Source: a virus. From it: a stretch of 64,000 bases of DNA. Below the pieces are notes generated by a model that was not told where the DNA came from, ran no database searches, and was given only the letters and a program-made list of their open reading frames with translations. Below are positions 1 to 8,957 of the stretch, one piece after another. Made by a program: the position numbers and the translations under genes. How positions within the stretch are numbered: position 1 is the stretch's first letter; the number at the start of each line of letters is the position of its first letter. The stretch is taken from positions 50,184 to 114,183 of IMG/VR virus record IMGVR_UViG_3300038424_000709; one strand, given 5' to 3'.

Positions 1-183
1 GCCGACTCCAGGCTGGTGGTCTTCCTCTACCTCCTCATGCGGGACAAGCTCCCTTCCGGGGCGGTCGAGGAGATCATGTCGGAGGTGGAGAGCATCGACG
101 ATCTCCCCTGCCTGCTGAGCAACGGATGGCTTGCGGCGCATGCGGGAAACATCGCAAAAAGGCTCACGCACGGGCATGCATGA
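1..183 (+). CDS. 3' end of an unknown phage gene (start outside window)
   Basis: The window opens inside this reading frame: 60 codons are readable from base 1 and end at TGA (181-183). The visible part begins with a hydrophobic stretch (LVVFLYLLM) and continues as acidic, probably helical sequence. I do not recognise a family. It lies just upstream of the small Cys-rich gene and the RuvC-like gene on the same strand, so it is probably the end of the same early/replication transcription unit. The strand and the stop are clear; function is unknown. Confidence 0.6.
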   Translation, partial: ADSRLVVFLYLLMRDKLPSGAVEEIMSEVESIDDLPCLLSNGWLAAHAGNIAKRLTHGHA

Positions 184-203
184 GCCTTCCTCGGCCCACT
201 GAA

Positions 204-410
204 ATGAAGAAGCCCAAGGAAATCCCGCCGCAACTTCCAGACCCATGGTTGACGCCCGAGAAATACCGTCCCGGGGAGCCGTGCGGGCATCCGGGATGCC
301 TGAGCCACATCAGCCATCCCTGCGAGGGATGCGGGAGGCGGGGCGGGGGGCTGCTACCTCGCGGATGGGAGGGCCGAAAACCCAATGGGAAAAACGTTCC
401 TCGGCATTGA
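204..410 (+). CDS. small Cys-rich protein, possible zinc knuckle
   Basis: This 68-residue protein has four cysteines in two pairs (C27/C32 and C40/C43), a spacing that could hold one zinc ion. The N-terminus is rich in Pro and Lys. The ATG at 204 was chosen over the upstream ATG at 126 because the longer form would run across the preceding gene. The 3' end overlaps the start of the RuvC-like gene by 26 nt, typical of the tight packing here. No family is recognised; Cys-rich miniproteins recur in this window (8958, 19269, 19973, 56898). Confidence 0.45.
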   Translation: MKKPKEIPPQLPDPWLTPEKYRPGEPCGHPGCLSHISHPCEGCGRRGGGLLPRGWEGRKPNGKNVPRH

Positions 411-912
411 CCCCGGGCAGACCGGATGCCTGGCCATGATCCGGGTCCTGGATGACGGAAATAAAGACATCCGCCTGTACGACCCGCTGCTGTTCGAGGT
501 CAAGTCGGGGAAGAAAATAAGGCACGAGTACAACGAGGCGTCCATGGCCTCCGTCCTGTCCGAGTTCTCCACGCTGGAGGCGGAGACTTCCTGTATCCTG
601 GAGAGGGTGTCGGCCATGCCGGACCAGGGCGTGTCCTCCACGTTCAACTTCGGCATGGGATATGGGCTGTGGAGGGGCATGCTCGCCGCCCTGAAGGTCC
701 CCTATACGTTGGTCAGCCCGGTGACGTGGAAGAAGGCAGTCATGATGGACATGCCCAAGGAGAAGGACGCCGCCAGGCAGCGGGCGATCCAGCTCTATCC
801 CCAGGTGGCATCCCAACTGTCCAGGAAGAAGGACATCGGGAGGGCGGATGCCCTCCTGCTGGCCCATTACGGTATTGTCTCCGCTGGGAGAGAAGGCCAG
901 CATCCGTGCTAA
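385..912 (+). CDS. RuvC-like Holliday junction resolvase
   Basis: The 175-residue protein has the RNase H-fold layout of RuvC-type resolvases: first catalytic Asp in GIDPGQTG (D9), a Glu in the ILERV strand (E73), and C-terminal acidic residues in KKDIGRADALLLA (D150, D155). Length matches bacterial RuvC (about 170 residues). RuvC enzymes cleave four-way junctions symmetrically; in phages they resolve recombination intermediates and branched DNA before packaging. The neighbours, a RecA-like recombinase and an SMC/Rad50-type ATPase, fit recombination-coupled replication. All expected acidic positions are present, so activity is likely. The gene ends with TAA 13 nt before the RecA start. Confidence 0.85.
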   Translation: MGKTFLGIDPGQTGCLAMIRVLDDGNKDIRLYDPLLFEVKSGKKIRHEYNEASMASVLSEFSTLEAETSCILERVSAMPDQGVSSTFNFGMGYGLWRGMLAALKVPYTLVSPVTWKKAVMMDMPKEKDAARQRAIQLYPQVASQLSRKKDIGRADALLLAHYGIVSAGREGQHPC

Positions 913-925
913 GGGAGGAACTGAC

Positions 926-2296
926 ATGAAGAACAAGGAGAAGGCAAAGGGCAAGGCAGGGGTCAAGAAGGCGGAGAAGGCCAGGGAGAAGGGTCCGTCG
1001 TCGGACCCCCGGCTTTGGACCCCCGCCCAGCGGCGCGAGATGTTCCTGGAGGCGAGGAAGGAGGTCAAGGACGACTATCGCATCCTCGACAAGGACTTCA
1101 GGGAGGAGCTGGTGCCCTACGGGAACATCGTCCTGGATCACGTCCTGAGCCTCGGGGGCCTCCCCCGCCATGCCCGGGTCACGCAGGTCCACGGGGACGA
1201 GGGGGCGGGGAAGACCACCACGGCCCTCTGCATCGCCGCCCAGTACCAGAGGGTCATGCAGGAGCCCATCGCCATCTTCGAGTACGAGCCGGGCGCTTCC
1301 GCCACCTACGCCTGGACGCTGGGGGTGGATCCCAGCCTGTGCTTCTTCGAGCAGCCGACCAGCCTCCAGGACGCCATCAAGCGGCACGTGCAGCTCATGG
1401 CCGACTTCGGCGTGCGCCTGTTCGTGAACGACTCCATCCCCTACATGGAGACCAAGATCCCCCGCAAGGACTTCGAGAGCGGGCGGGCCTTCAAGAGCAG
1501 CTACGGGGGCCATGCCAAGGGCATCAAGGGCTTCTACCACATGCTGCACCCGTGGCTCCTGGAGTACGATGGCTCGCTCCTGATGGTGAACCAGACCAGG
1601 GACCGCATCGACGAGGATGCCGACAACGCCAGCAAGTGGAGCTACACGAACCGCATCTACTCCCTTCCGGGCGGGAGGGAGGCCAGGTTCACGCCCAGCG
1701 TGATGCTGGAGCTCACCCTGGAGAACGAGGTCCGCCCGTGGGAATGGAAGAGCATCCCCGACGAGAAGGAGAAATGGCTGCTCGTCCAGCCCAAGGGGGC
1801 CGTGCTGAAGAACTACCCGACCGCCAACCGGGTCAGGGTGCGCTCGCTCAAGAACAAGGTCACGGGGATGGGCTTCCGCGAGGGGCACATCTACATCCGC
1901 CCCAATTTCGGGATCGACGAGAACATGAGCATCCGGGAGCTCGGATGCGCCTACGGCTACATCGGGTTCGACAAGAAGCGGTGGTTCGTCGGCAAGTCGG
2001 CGGAGGAGGGCTTCGCCTCCTATGCCAGCAAGACGGAACTCGTCGAGGCGCTCGTCGTCAAGGAGGACCCAGAGGTGCTGGGGAAGCTGCGGGCACTGAT
2101 CGTGGAGGCCATCAAGTCGGACGACAGCGGGCGCTTCAAGTGGAGCGGCCCGCAGGAGGAAATCGCCTCCCTGGAGAAGATCGTCAACGAGGAGTACGCC
2201 CCCCTCGACGACGAGGAGGACTTCAAGGAGGAGGCCGCCGTCCCCGGCGAAAGCATAGATTTGGACGATGCCGACCGCACCGGGACGACGCCATAG
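926..2296 (+). CDS. RecA/UvsX-like recombinase
   Basis: The 456-residue protein has a RecA-type ATPase core: Walker A GDEGAGKTT at residues 90-98, then an EYEPGAS strand, a LFVNDSIPYM strand (Walker B-like) and MVNQTRD. RecA-family proteins form filaments on single-stranded DNA and catalyse strand exchange. The first 30 residues are very Lys-rich and the C-terminal tail is acidic, as in many RecA proteins. ATG 926 follows an AAGGGAGGA ribosome site at 911-919; the longer frame from 848 is only overlap with ruvC. The gene lies between the resolvase and the SMC-type half-gene, whose first ATG overlaps its 3' end. Confidence 0.85.
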   Translation: MKNKEKAKGKAGVKKAEKAREKGPSSDPRLWTPAQRREMFLEARKEVKDDYRILDKDFREELVPYGNIVLDHVLSLGGLPRHARVTQVHGDEGAGKTTTALCIAAQYQRVMQEPIAIFEYEPGASATYAWTLGVDPSLCFFEQPTSLQDAIKRHVQLMADFGVRLFVNDSIPYMETKIPRKDFESGRAFKSSYGGHAKGIKGFYHMLHPWLLEYDGSLLMVNQTRDRIDEDADNASKWSYTNRIYSLPGGREARFTPSVMLELTLENEVRPWEWKSIPDEKEKWLLVQPKGAVLKNYPTANRVRVRSLKNKVTGMGFREGHIYIRPNFGIDENMSIRELGCAYGYIGFDKKRWFVGKSAEEGFASYASKTELVEALVVKEDPEVLGKLRALIVEAIKSDDSGRFKWSGPQEEIASLEKIVNEEYAPLDDEEDFKEEAAVPGESIDLDDADRTGTTP

Positions 2297-3581
2297 GAAA
2301 CTTGTGAAGCTGACGGGCAGGAACTTCCAGCCATGGGACGAATTCTCGATGGTCATCGAGGGCCTGACGCTCATCGTCGGGCCCTCGAACCGGGGGAAGA
2401 GCTCCGTGTTCCGGAGCCTCAAGGGGGCGCTCCGCAACGACCTTCCCGCAGGGTTCGTCAAGGACGGGCAGCCCGGGCCCCTGGAAGTCACCGTCGAGAC
2501 GGACGGGCACGTCATAAGGGCCACCCGCCCCCGCAAGGGATCCTCGAAGTACGTCGTCGACGGCAGCCCCTTCGCCTCCCTCCAGCTTAAGGTTCCCGAG
2601 CCCGTGGAAAAGCTGAGGTTCGGGGAGGTCCAGGTCGGGGGCACCACCATCGACCCGATATTCTCCGAGCAGAACAGGGCGCAGTTCCTCATCGACCCCG
2701 AGCGCTGGAAGCCCAACGAGGTCAACGCGGTCCTCGGCGCGTTTTCGAGCACGGAAAAGCTTGACGCCGGAAAGAAGGAGGCCAACCTCCGCATCACCCA
2801 GCGCAACGCCGAGGCCAAGACCCTGGCCGAGGAGATCAGGGAGGCGGAGGAGCGCAAGGCGGCCCTCGCCCGGCTTGCGGAGGCGTCCGGGCAGGCGCTC
2901 GTCCTGGTGGACGGCTTCGAGTCCGGGGCCGGGCGGTGCGAGTCCCTGCTGTCCTTCGTCGCCGAGGCCCTCCGCAAGGCGGCAAGGGTACGCCGCCTCG
3001 GGGAAATCCTCTCCCCCCTGCAGGTCCCCGACGCGTCCGGGGCAGAGAGGCTGCACCGCAAGGACGGGCTGCTGGCCCAGGCGCACGCCTGCGCCTCCAG
3101 GATCGCCTTCCTGGCAGGCTTCGGGGCATCCCTGGACCAGGCCCTGGCCGCATGGGAGTCCTCGGTGGGTGCCTACAAGCTCCTCCGCGGCCTGCTGGCC
3201 CTCTCGGAGGCGAGGAAGAAGGAGGCAGGTCCCAGGAAGCATGCCGACCTGCTGAGCTCCGTCCTCAAGGAGGCCGAGTCGTTTCTCAACCCCGCCGTCG
3301 ACTACCTCGACCTCGCGGGCTCCGTCAGGGACGCCCGGTCGCTCAGGGCCGCGTTCCAATCCGGGGAATCCGAGCTGGAGAAGGCGGGGAAGGAGCTTGA
3401 GGAGGCCGGACGGGGGCTCAGGGAAATCGAGCAGGGGGTCAGGGAGGCCGAGGAGGAACGGAGAAGGGCCGCGGCCAGCAAGGCATCCGGAGGCACGGCG
3501 AGGCCCAAGTGCGACGTGTGCGGGGGCTATTTGGCGTGCCCGGTATGCGGCGAACAAGGTCAAAAAGTTTTCGGTCGCTGA
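2268..3581 (+). CDS. N-terminal half of an SMC/Rad50/SbcC-type ATPase
   Basis: The protein opens with a P-loop, GPSNRGKSS (residues 38-46 from ATG 2268), preceded by an N-terminal strand typical of SMC/Rad50 heads, and continues into long Ala/Glu/Arg-rich coiled coil. It ends in a zinc ribbon-like knuckle (C415, C418, C424, C427). ABC signature and Walker B are absent; they occur in a separate gene at 18507. The two probably assemble one composite head, analogous to SbcC/T4 gp46, which with a phosphoesterase processes DNA ends. A GTG at 2304 with an AGGA five bases upstream is an attractive alternative start, since ATG 2268 overlaps recA by 29 nt and lacks a ribosome site. Confidence 0.75.
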   Translation: MPTAPGRRHRKLVKLTGRNFQPWDEFSMVIEGLTLIVGPSNRGKSSVFRSLKGALRNDLPAGFVKDGQPGPLEVTVETDGHVIRATRPRKGSSKYVVDGSPFASLQLKVPEPVEKLRFGEVQVGGTTIDPIFSEQNRAQFLIDPERWKPNEVNAVLGAFSSTEKLDAGKKEANLRITQRNAEAKTLAEEIREAEERKAALARLAEASGQALVLVDGFESGAGRCESLLSFVAEALRKAARVRRLGEILSPLQVPDASGAERLHRKDGLLAQAHACASRIAFLAGFGASLDQALAAWESSVGAYKLLRGLLALSEARKKEAGPRKHADLLSSVLKEAESFLNPAVDYLDLAGSVRDARSLRAAFQSGESELEKAGKELEEAGRGLREIEQGVREAEEERRRAAASKASGGTARPKCDVCGGYLACPVCGEQGQKVFGR

Positions 3582-3617
3582 GTATTGACCTGAAGTAGCG
3601 AAAGCGGAGGCGGGCAA

Positions 3618-3914
3618 ATGGCGGACATTCAGCAGCAGTTGAAGGATGCGCAGGCCAGGGTCAAGGTCCTGGCGGGCAAGCGGGACCAGGCCATCCGGGA
3701 CGCCGGGATAGAGGAGCAGAAGCTCAAGCAGGTATACGACAACCTGCGGCAGCTCGGCATCGAGTCCCCGGAAGCCCTCTCCGAGGACGACCTGCAGCGC
3801 CTGGCCGAGGACACGAAGAAGAAGCTCGAAACCGAGATGCTGGGCCTCATGGAAACCCTCTCCAAGGGGGAGGCCCTGCTCCTGGAATACGAAAAGGTGC
3901 TGGAGGGAGAATGA
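3618..3914 (+). CDS. coiled-coil protein of unknown function
   Basis: A 98-residue, highly charged protein predicted to be two helical coiled-coil stretches, residues 1-45 (Gln/Lys/Ala-rich) and 58-95, separated by a short loop (GIESPEALS). There is no enzymatic motif. It follows the SMC-type N-terminal half by 36 nt and overlaps the next gene by ATGA, so it may be an accessory subunit of that ATPase; this is inference from position and coiled-coil character only. The ribosome site GGAGG lies just upstream of ATG 3618. Confidence 0.6.
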   Translation: MADIQQQLKDAQARVKVLAGKRDQAIRDAGIEEQKLKQVYDNLRQLGIESPEALSEDDLQRLAEDTKKKLETEMLGLMETLSKGEALLLEYEKVLEGE

Positions 3915-4111
3915 TATCCAGATGGCTGGTGGAATACATAGGGTCCACGCCCTGCCCGGTGTACGCCTCGCGCGGGACGTATCCGACGTGCGATCCGTAC
4001 GAGGCGATCAGCTTCGACACCGAGGAAAGGGCCAAGAAATGGATGAAAGGGAAGGGCACGGTACCCTACCCTCCTCCCTGGACGCCGGTCCAGCACGGGT
4101 TCGAGGATTGA
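3911..4111 (+). CDS. hypothetical small protein
   Basis: A 66-residue protein beginning at an ATG that overlaps the preceding stop (ATGA, 3911-3914), so translation is probably coupled. It has an N-terminal amphipathic segment (MISRWLVEYIG), then a Tyr/Pro-rich region ending in basic and Pro residues. No family is recognised. The ATGA junction and same-strand packing make it likely real. Confidence 0.5.
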   Translation: MISRWLVEYIGSTPCPVYASRGTYPTCDPYEAISFDTEERAKKWMKGKGTVPYPPPWTPVQHGFED

Positions 4112-4159
4112 TTCGTTTTTAGATGGGATGGAAAAGAAAGAAGGGCAAAGGAGGAATTT

Positions 4160-4468
4160 GTGGAATTTACAAGTGTTGACTGCAAGAAAAACTCCAGCAA
4201 AAAGTATGAAGTCCATCTGACCTACAAGGATTCTACGGTGGGCGTCGTCACTTTCTCGGACAAGCTGCTTGCTGACGAATATGTGGATTTCAAGACCAAA
4301 CGACCAACAAAGGTTGTGGAGGTAGGGAAAGTCCCGGAAAAGAAAGAAATCTCGGACGCATTCTGGGAGCTGGCAAAAACCCAAGCGGAAACCCTCACCT
4401 TGGTGGGCGTGCTCAACGAAGGGGTTGATGGCTTCGAGATCGAGTTCGGGAACGCCCAAAAAGCATAG
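4160..4468 (+). CDS. hypothetical protein, GTG start, lower GC than neighbours
   Basis: A 102-residue protein starting at GTG 4160 behind a strong GGAGGA ribosome site (4150-4155). It is Lys/Glu-rich with alternating hydrophobic residues suggesting a small alpha/beta fold; no motif is recognised. Its codon usage is visibly more A/T-rich than the adjacent primase and polymerase genes, suggesting recent acquisition. It ends in TAG, and only 18 nt later, in the same frame, is the ATG of the primase gene, so an amber readthrough would fuse the two proteins. Confidence 0.6.
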   Translation: MEFTSVDCKKNSSKKYEVHLTYKDSTVGVVTFSDKLLADEYVDFKTKRPTKVVEVGKVPEKKEISDAFWELAKTQAETLTLVGVLNEGVDGFEIEFGNAQKA

Positions 4469-4486
4469 CCCACAACAGGTCGGACA

Positions 4487-5176
4487 ATGGGAGAAGAGCA
4501 GCTTCCGCCAATCGAGGAGCTCGACTTCGAGCGCGAGTCCGTCCGGAAGCTCTACCGTTCCGGGGCCAACGGGATAAACCCCGAGAGGTGGGAGCGCGCC
4601 AGGGACGTCATACGCTTCGACGACGTGGTCTTCGAGCTCACGGGGCGCAGGGACAGCGTCATCCGTTGCCCCTTCCACGGCAAGGATTCCCGCCCCTCCT
4701 TCACCCTCTACAACAGGACCAACGACGCCTACTGCTTCGGGTGCCCGCCCGGCAAGATGTACTACGACTCCGTCATATTCGCGTCGAAGTACATGGAGAT
4801 AAGCCGCGTCCAGGCCCTCCAATGGCTCGAAAAGAAGTGGGGGCTCCCCCGCCTCTCGGACGTTCCTCTGGAGGGCGAGGAGGACGAGGAGGAAACCCTG
4901 CTGGGCTTCTGGGACCTGGCGGAGCCCTTCATAGTCAAGGCCGGCCGGGAAGTGCAGAACGTCCGCGACCCGGAGCTCGCGGAGGACTACATCCGCATAT
5001 ACTTCACCGCCCTCGGCCTCGAAAAGGCCGCCAGCGCCGCGGAGAAGGACCCCGAGGGAAACCCCGGGGACCTGCACCTCCAGGCGGCCCTGGAGCTTGC
5101 CAGGGCCCTGGGAAAGGACAAGCTTTCCTCCATTGCCGACAGGAAAGTGGAACGGGGCAGTAATGAGCAATCATGA
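4487..5176 (+). CDS. zinc-finger (CHC2) half of a DNA primase
   Basis: The 229-residue protein carries a CHC2-type zinc-binding motif like the N-terminus of DnaG: C61-x2-H64, SRPSFTLY, then C83-x2-C86 within AYCFGC. This domain recognises template single-stranded DNA. No catalytic TOPRIM domain is present in this gene; one is encoded separately at 20724. The C-terminal part is acidic and helical. Gene order (next to DNA polymerase, ATGA overlap at 5173) supports a replication role. Without the TOPRIM partner it should not synthesise primers on its own. Confidence 0.75.
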   Translation: MGEEQLPPIEELDFERESVRKLYRSGANGINPERWERARDVIRFDDVVFELTGRRDSVIRCPFHGKDSRPSFTLYNRTNDAYCFGCPPGKMYYDSVIFASKYMEISRVQALQWLEKKWGLPRLSDVPLEGEEDEEETLLGFWDLAEPFIVKAGREVQNVRDPELAEDYIRIYFTALGLEKAASAAEKDPEGNPGDLHLQAALELARALGKDKLSSIADRKVERGSNEQS

Positions 5177-8100
5177 AGGCGAGCCTTGAAAACGTGACCT
5201 CCAAGGACCTCAAGAAGGCCAAGAAGAAGGTCACGAAGCCCAGGGACATAAGGAGCGTGTTCCGCGAGCGCCTCGCCTCCCTGGCCGCCGAAGGGGGGGT
5301 GTCCAAGGTCAGGAAGCCCTGGATGAGCACCAAGGCCTTCTGCATCCTGGACACGCCGGAGGCCCTCCAGTCGTGGGCCGACGACGTAATCGCCAACGCC
5401 CCCCGCTTCGAGTTCTACGGGCATACGTCCCCCGTGGTCGCCGTGGACACGGAAACCCTCGGCCTCGACACCCGCCTGTTCGTGAGGCTTCGCAGGCTTC
5501 CCGATGGCTCCTACAAGCAGTTCTACGAGGTCAAGACGGACGTCGCCGGAATATGCCTTTCGGCCGATGGGATCAAGGGCGTCTACATCCCCCTCAACCA
5601 CGAGTTCCAGGACATCGGCCTCGGCATCGCCGCCAAGGTCCTCGACCGGGCGGCATGCGACGGAATCCTCCAGCGGCTGTTCGACCAATGCCATCTGGTC
5701 TTCTACAACGGGAAGTTCGACCGCGAGGTCATGCGCCTCACGCTCGGAATCGTTTTCAGGCCCTACCCGTTCTTCGAGGACGTGCAGGTGCTGGCCTACA
5801 TCAACGACCCCAAGGCCGACCTTGAGGACAAGAGCTTCTACACGGGGGATGCCGGGGGCCTGAAGGCGGTCTCCAAGAACATCCTCGGCATAGAGCAGAT
5901 CGAGCTCGAAGATATCGCCAGGGTCAGGGCCGAGACTTGCCCCCTCACCGGGACGGCATTCTGCCAATGCTCCGCGGAACAGAAGAAGGAAAGGAAGCAC
6001 GGGCTCAAGTTCCATTACGTCCCGTTCTCGTGGGTCCCGGTCGATCTGGCCCTGTGGTACGCCGCATCGGACGCCATCTGCACCTGGATGCTGTGGGAAA
6101 AGATGCATGCCCTGGCAAGGACGAGGAGGACCGTCCACAGGATAGACCACGAGCTCGTCGACACCATCGCCTGGATCGAAAGGCAGAGGTTCATCATAGA
6201 CACTGAGCGCCATGCCCGCACGGTCAGGGGGCACCAGAAGAAGATCGCGGGCCTGGAGAAGCGGCTCTACGACCTGGGCATAGCGGCGGGGTACCCCGAG
6301 CCCCATACCGACGAGGGCGAGGTCTTCGAGAAGGACAGGTTCAATCCCGGGTCGAACAAGCAGCTCCAGAAGCTGTTCTTCGAGGTGAAGGGATGGAAGC
6401 CGACGAGGAGGACCCCCACGGGCCAGGCATCCTGCGACGCCGAGGCAATCGGGGACCTGCAGAAGCTCTACCCGGACGACGAGTTCCTCTCCGTCCTCTC
6501 GCAGTTCAACGACTACAAGGCCCTCCATCCCGCGGACCTGAGGTTCGATCCCGCGGACGGGACGGCGCGCATATACCTCAAGCAGAACGTGGTGGCGGGC
6601 GGGCGGCTGTCGTCGGCCGGCGGGGAGTTCGAGAAGGACGGGGGGTTCGGGCTCAACTCCCAGGCGGTGAAGAAGGTCGAGCCCCACCTCATGTGGAAGG
6701 TCCGGGGGAACGTCCTCAAGCCGGACGAAATCCCGGAGGACCAGATAGAGGAGCATGCCGAGGAGGACCTGCATCCGTCCTGCTTCCGGGAAGTCGGGGA
6801 AGACGGCGGGACGATGCGCAAGAAGGCCCCGGGCATCGTCCACAACCACATCGGGCAGTACATGGGATATGCCATCTGCCTGGTGCCCGGCTGCAAGACC
6901 TGTGCGGAAAAGTTCGGCGTCCTCATCGAGGACGCGAAGATGGACGCCAACGAGGTCGTCAACCTCCGCGCCCTGTTCTGCTCCCCGCCCGGCTGGACGT
7001 TCTTCACCATAGACTACGGAAACATCGAGATGCGGGCGGCCGCCAACTGCTCCGGCGAGCCCGAGTTCATCAAGGAGTTCCTCGAAGGCAAAGGCGACTT
7101 CCACTCCCTCACGGCCAGCAAGGTGTTCCCCGAGTTCAACGACCCCAGGACCCCCAAGGAAGTCCGCAAGAAGCTCCGCGACCTGGCCAAGATCATCAAT
7201 TTTGCCCTCCTGTACGGCGGCACCGAGTACGCCATCTACGAGAACATGCGGAAGCAGGACCCCAACATCACCAAGGAGCGGGCGAAGGAGATGGTGGAGA
7301 ACTACTGGAAGGGCGTTCCGGTGTTCTTCGCGTTCTGCCAGCAGAAGCAGGCCATGGCCCGGGACCAGTTGCTCTGCACCACCGTCACGGGTCGCGTCAT
7401 CAACTTCCAGTCCGCCATGGATGCCCTACATCTCCACGTCCCGAACGAAGAGGAGCGGAAGAACTACTGGAAGTACCGGGACCTGATGAGGAAGGCCGAG
7501 GAGCTCAAGGTGGCCGGGGACTCGGCGTGGAGCGAGTACTTCAACCTCGCCTCCTCCATGTGGAAGAACCTCGATACCGGGGTCCGCAACTGCATGGACT
7601 ACAACAAGTTCATGGGCAAGATTCAGAGGGTGAGCGTCAACGCCCCCCTCCAGGGCCTTGCGGGGGACTTCATGCGCATGTCCCTGAACAAGATACATAC
7701 ATGGGTGGAGTCCGACCCCCCGGTGCAGTCCGTCATCATGCTCCACGTGTCGGTCCACGACGAGATCGACTTCTCCGTCAAGGACGAGTACGTGCCGTTC
7801 GTCGTTCCCCGCGTCACCCGCATCATGAAGCTCCGCAAGCTCCACGAGAGGCTGAAGTGGCCCGTGCCCATCGAATGCGATGCCGAATACGGCATCTCGT
7901 GGGACGTGGAGCACCATGTCACGGGCGACGACGACCACGTCCCCGTCGCCTGGACCAAGATCAAGGCCATTGCGAACTACCTCCCGGACGGATGGGAGGC
8001 GGGCACCGTCAGGAACCTCATCAAGGCCATAGCCTCGGGGGACGAGCGCAGGGTGGCCAGGGCGGACGCCTTCCTCAAGGAAAACCTGCATAAGCGCGCC

Positions 8101-8751
8101 TACGCCGCAGCATGGCATTGCTTCTGGAGGAAGGACGGGCAGCAGAAGGCGAGGCAGTCCGACCCCAAGGCGGTGAGGGCCGCCCTGCTGGTTGCCCTGC
8201 AACTGGACGAGTTCTGGAGGCTGGACGGGGTCCCGGACGACGAGGGAGACGGGATGGAAACCCTCGAACAGTACGAGGCGAGGAACGGGCTTGGCCTCGC
8301 CGACCGCAACCCCGCCGCCCTGTCGTTCGGGCCCCTCGGCTCCCTCCCCCTGGACGCCGAGGTACAGCGCCCCGTCCCCGAAATGCTCGGGGCCTTCTTC
8401 ATCCCCCCTCCCCCGGGAATGTCCGAATCCTCGGCCTGCGATGCCGGACATGCCCTCGAAACGCCCCAAATGGCGCTTCCCCTCGTCCCGAGCGTCCCTA
8501 CCATCCCCGAGCCCGCCGCGGACGCAGCAGGCAGCCCTTCCGCAGCGCCGGAGCCCATCCCAATAAGCCCGCCACCGGGAACCAAGGTATTCGAGCTCGG
8601 GGACTTGAGGGGGGGAAGGGACCGGCAGCTAAGCATAATCATCGGAAAGGGCCCCAACCCCATGTGGGTCAGGCTCCTGAACGGGGAGGAGTTCTGCATC
8701 CACGCCATGCTGGACCACATACCGGACAAGTTCCTCAAGAAGAAGGAATGA
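5173..8751 (+). CDS. DNA polymerase, family A (PolA-like), with 3'-5' exonuclease
   Basis: A 1,192-residue family A polymerase. The N-terminal exonuclease shows Exo I (VDTET, D92/E94) and Exo II (YNGKFD, about residue 180). Polymerase motif A is IDYGNIEMR (D614), motif B is R669-x3-K673-x2-NF-x3-YG (Y681) and motif C is VHDEID (H862, D863, E864); all catalytic acids are present. It is longer than E. coli Pol I (928) because of a roughly 100-residue insert between motifs B and C and a C-terminal extension of about 250 residues that includes a Pro/Ala-rich linker. Phage family A enzymes are commonly replicative. A clamp loader and a candidate clamp are encoded downstream. Translation is coupled to the primase gene by ATGA. 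Confidence 0.92.
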   Translation: MKASLENVTSKDLKKAKKKVTKPRDIRSVFRERLASLAAEGGVSKVRKPWMSTKAFCILDTPEALQSWADDVIANAPRFEFYGHTSPVVAVDTETLGLDTRLFVRLRRLPDGSYKQFYEVKTDVAGICLSADGIKGVYIPLNHEFQDIGLGIAAKVLDRAACDGILQRLFDQCHLVFYNGKFDREVMRLTLGIVFRPYPFFEDVQVLAYINDPKADLEDKSFYTGDAGGLKAVSKNILGIEQIELEDIARVRAETCPLTGTAFCQCSAEQKKERKHGLKFHYVPFSWVPVDLALWYAASDAICTWMLWEKMHALARTRRTVHRIDHELVDTIAWIERQRFIIDTERHARTVRGHQKKIAGLEKRLYDLGIAAGYPEPHTDEGEVFEKDRFNPGSNKQLQKLFFEVKGWKPTRRTPTGQASCDAEAIGDLQKLYPDDEFLSVLSQFNDYKALHPADLRFDPADGTARIYLKQNVVAGGRLSSAGGEFEKDGGFGLNSQAVKKVEPHLMWKVRGNVLKPDEIPEDQIEEHAEEDLHPSCFREVGEDGGTMRKKAPGIVHNHIGQYMGYAICLVPGCKTCAEKFGVLIEDAKMDANEVVNLRALFCSPPGWTFFTIDYGNIEMRAAANCSGEPEFIKEFLEGKGDFHSLTASKVFPEFNDPRTPKEVRKKLRDLAKIINFALLYGGTEYAIYENMRKQDPNITKERAKEMVENYWKGVPVFFAFCQQKQAMARDQLLCTTVTGRVINFQSAMDALHLHVPNEEERKNYWKYRDLMRKAEELKVAGDSAWSEYFNLASSMWKNLDTGVRNCMDYNKFMGKIQRVSVNAPLQGLAGDFMRMSLNKIHTWVESDPPVQSVIMLHVSVHDEIDFSVKDEYVPFVVPRVTRIMKLRKLHERLKWPVPIECDAEYGISWDVEHHVTGDDDHVPVAWTKIKAIANYLPDGWEAGTVRNLIKAIASGDERRVARADAFLKENLHKRAYAAAWHCFWRKDGQQKARQSDPKAVRAALLVALQLDEFWRLDGVPDDEGDGMETLEQYEARNGLGLADRNPAALSFGPLGSLPLDAEVQRPVPEMLGAFFIPPPPGMSESSACDAGHALETPQMALPLVPSVPTIPEPAADAAGSPSAAPEPIPISPPPGTKVFELGDLRGGRDRQLSIIIGKGPNPMWVRLLNGEEFCIHAMLDHIPDKFLKKKE

Positions 8752-8798
8752 TTGATTTTGCCAATCCTGTATTAGGGGCCAAAGGAGGAAGCACGGCG

Positions 8799-8948
8799 AT
8801 GCAGGGGCGCGATGGCAAGCAAGCATTTGCCCTGACCTTTGCGACGGGGGTGGTGATCGTCGTCGTGTCCGCCTCCATTGCCATGGGCCATGCCCTCGCC
8901 TTTTTCGTCAGGCTCTGGCTGGAGGGAACCCTGCGGGTGCATCCCTGA
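8799..8948 (+). CDS. small single-pass membrane protein
   Basis: A 49-residue protein with one predicted transmembrane helix (ALTFATGVVIVVVSASIAMG) flanked by short polar ends, and a second weaker hydrophobic stretch (ALAFFVRLWL). The ATG at 8799 has an AAAGGAGG site 8 nt upstream; an in-frame ATG at 8748 overlapping the polymerase stop would add 17 residues and cannot be excluded. Function unknown. Confidence 0.5.
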   Translation: MQGRDGKQAFALTFATGVVIVVVSASIAMGHALAFFVRLWLEGTLRVHP

Positions 8949-8957
8949 GGAGGAAGC

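Noticed and set aside
740-3061. Very long minus-strand frame opposite recA and the SMC half-gene
   Set aside because: Low-complexity Leu/Pro/Gly/Val composition typical of antisense shadows in GC-rich DNA.
8112-8948. 278-codon frame overlapping the polymerase 3' end
   Set aside because: Only its last 49 codons, with an independent ribosome site and a transmembrane helix, look real; that part is reported from 8799.
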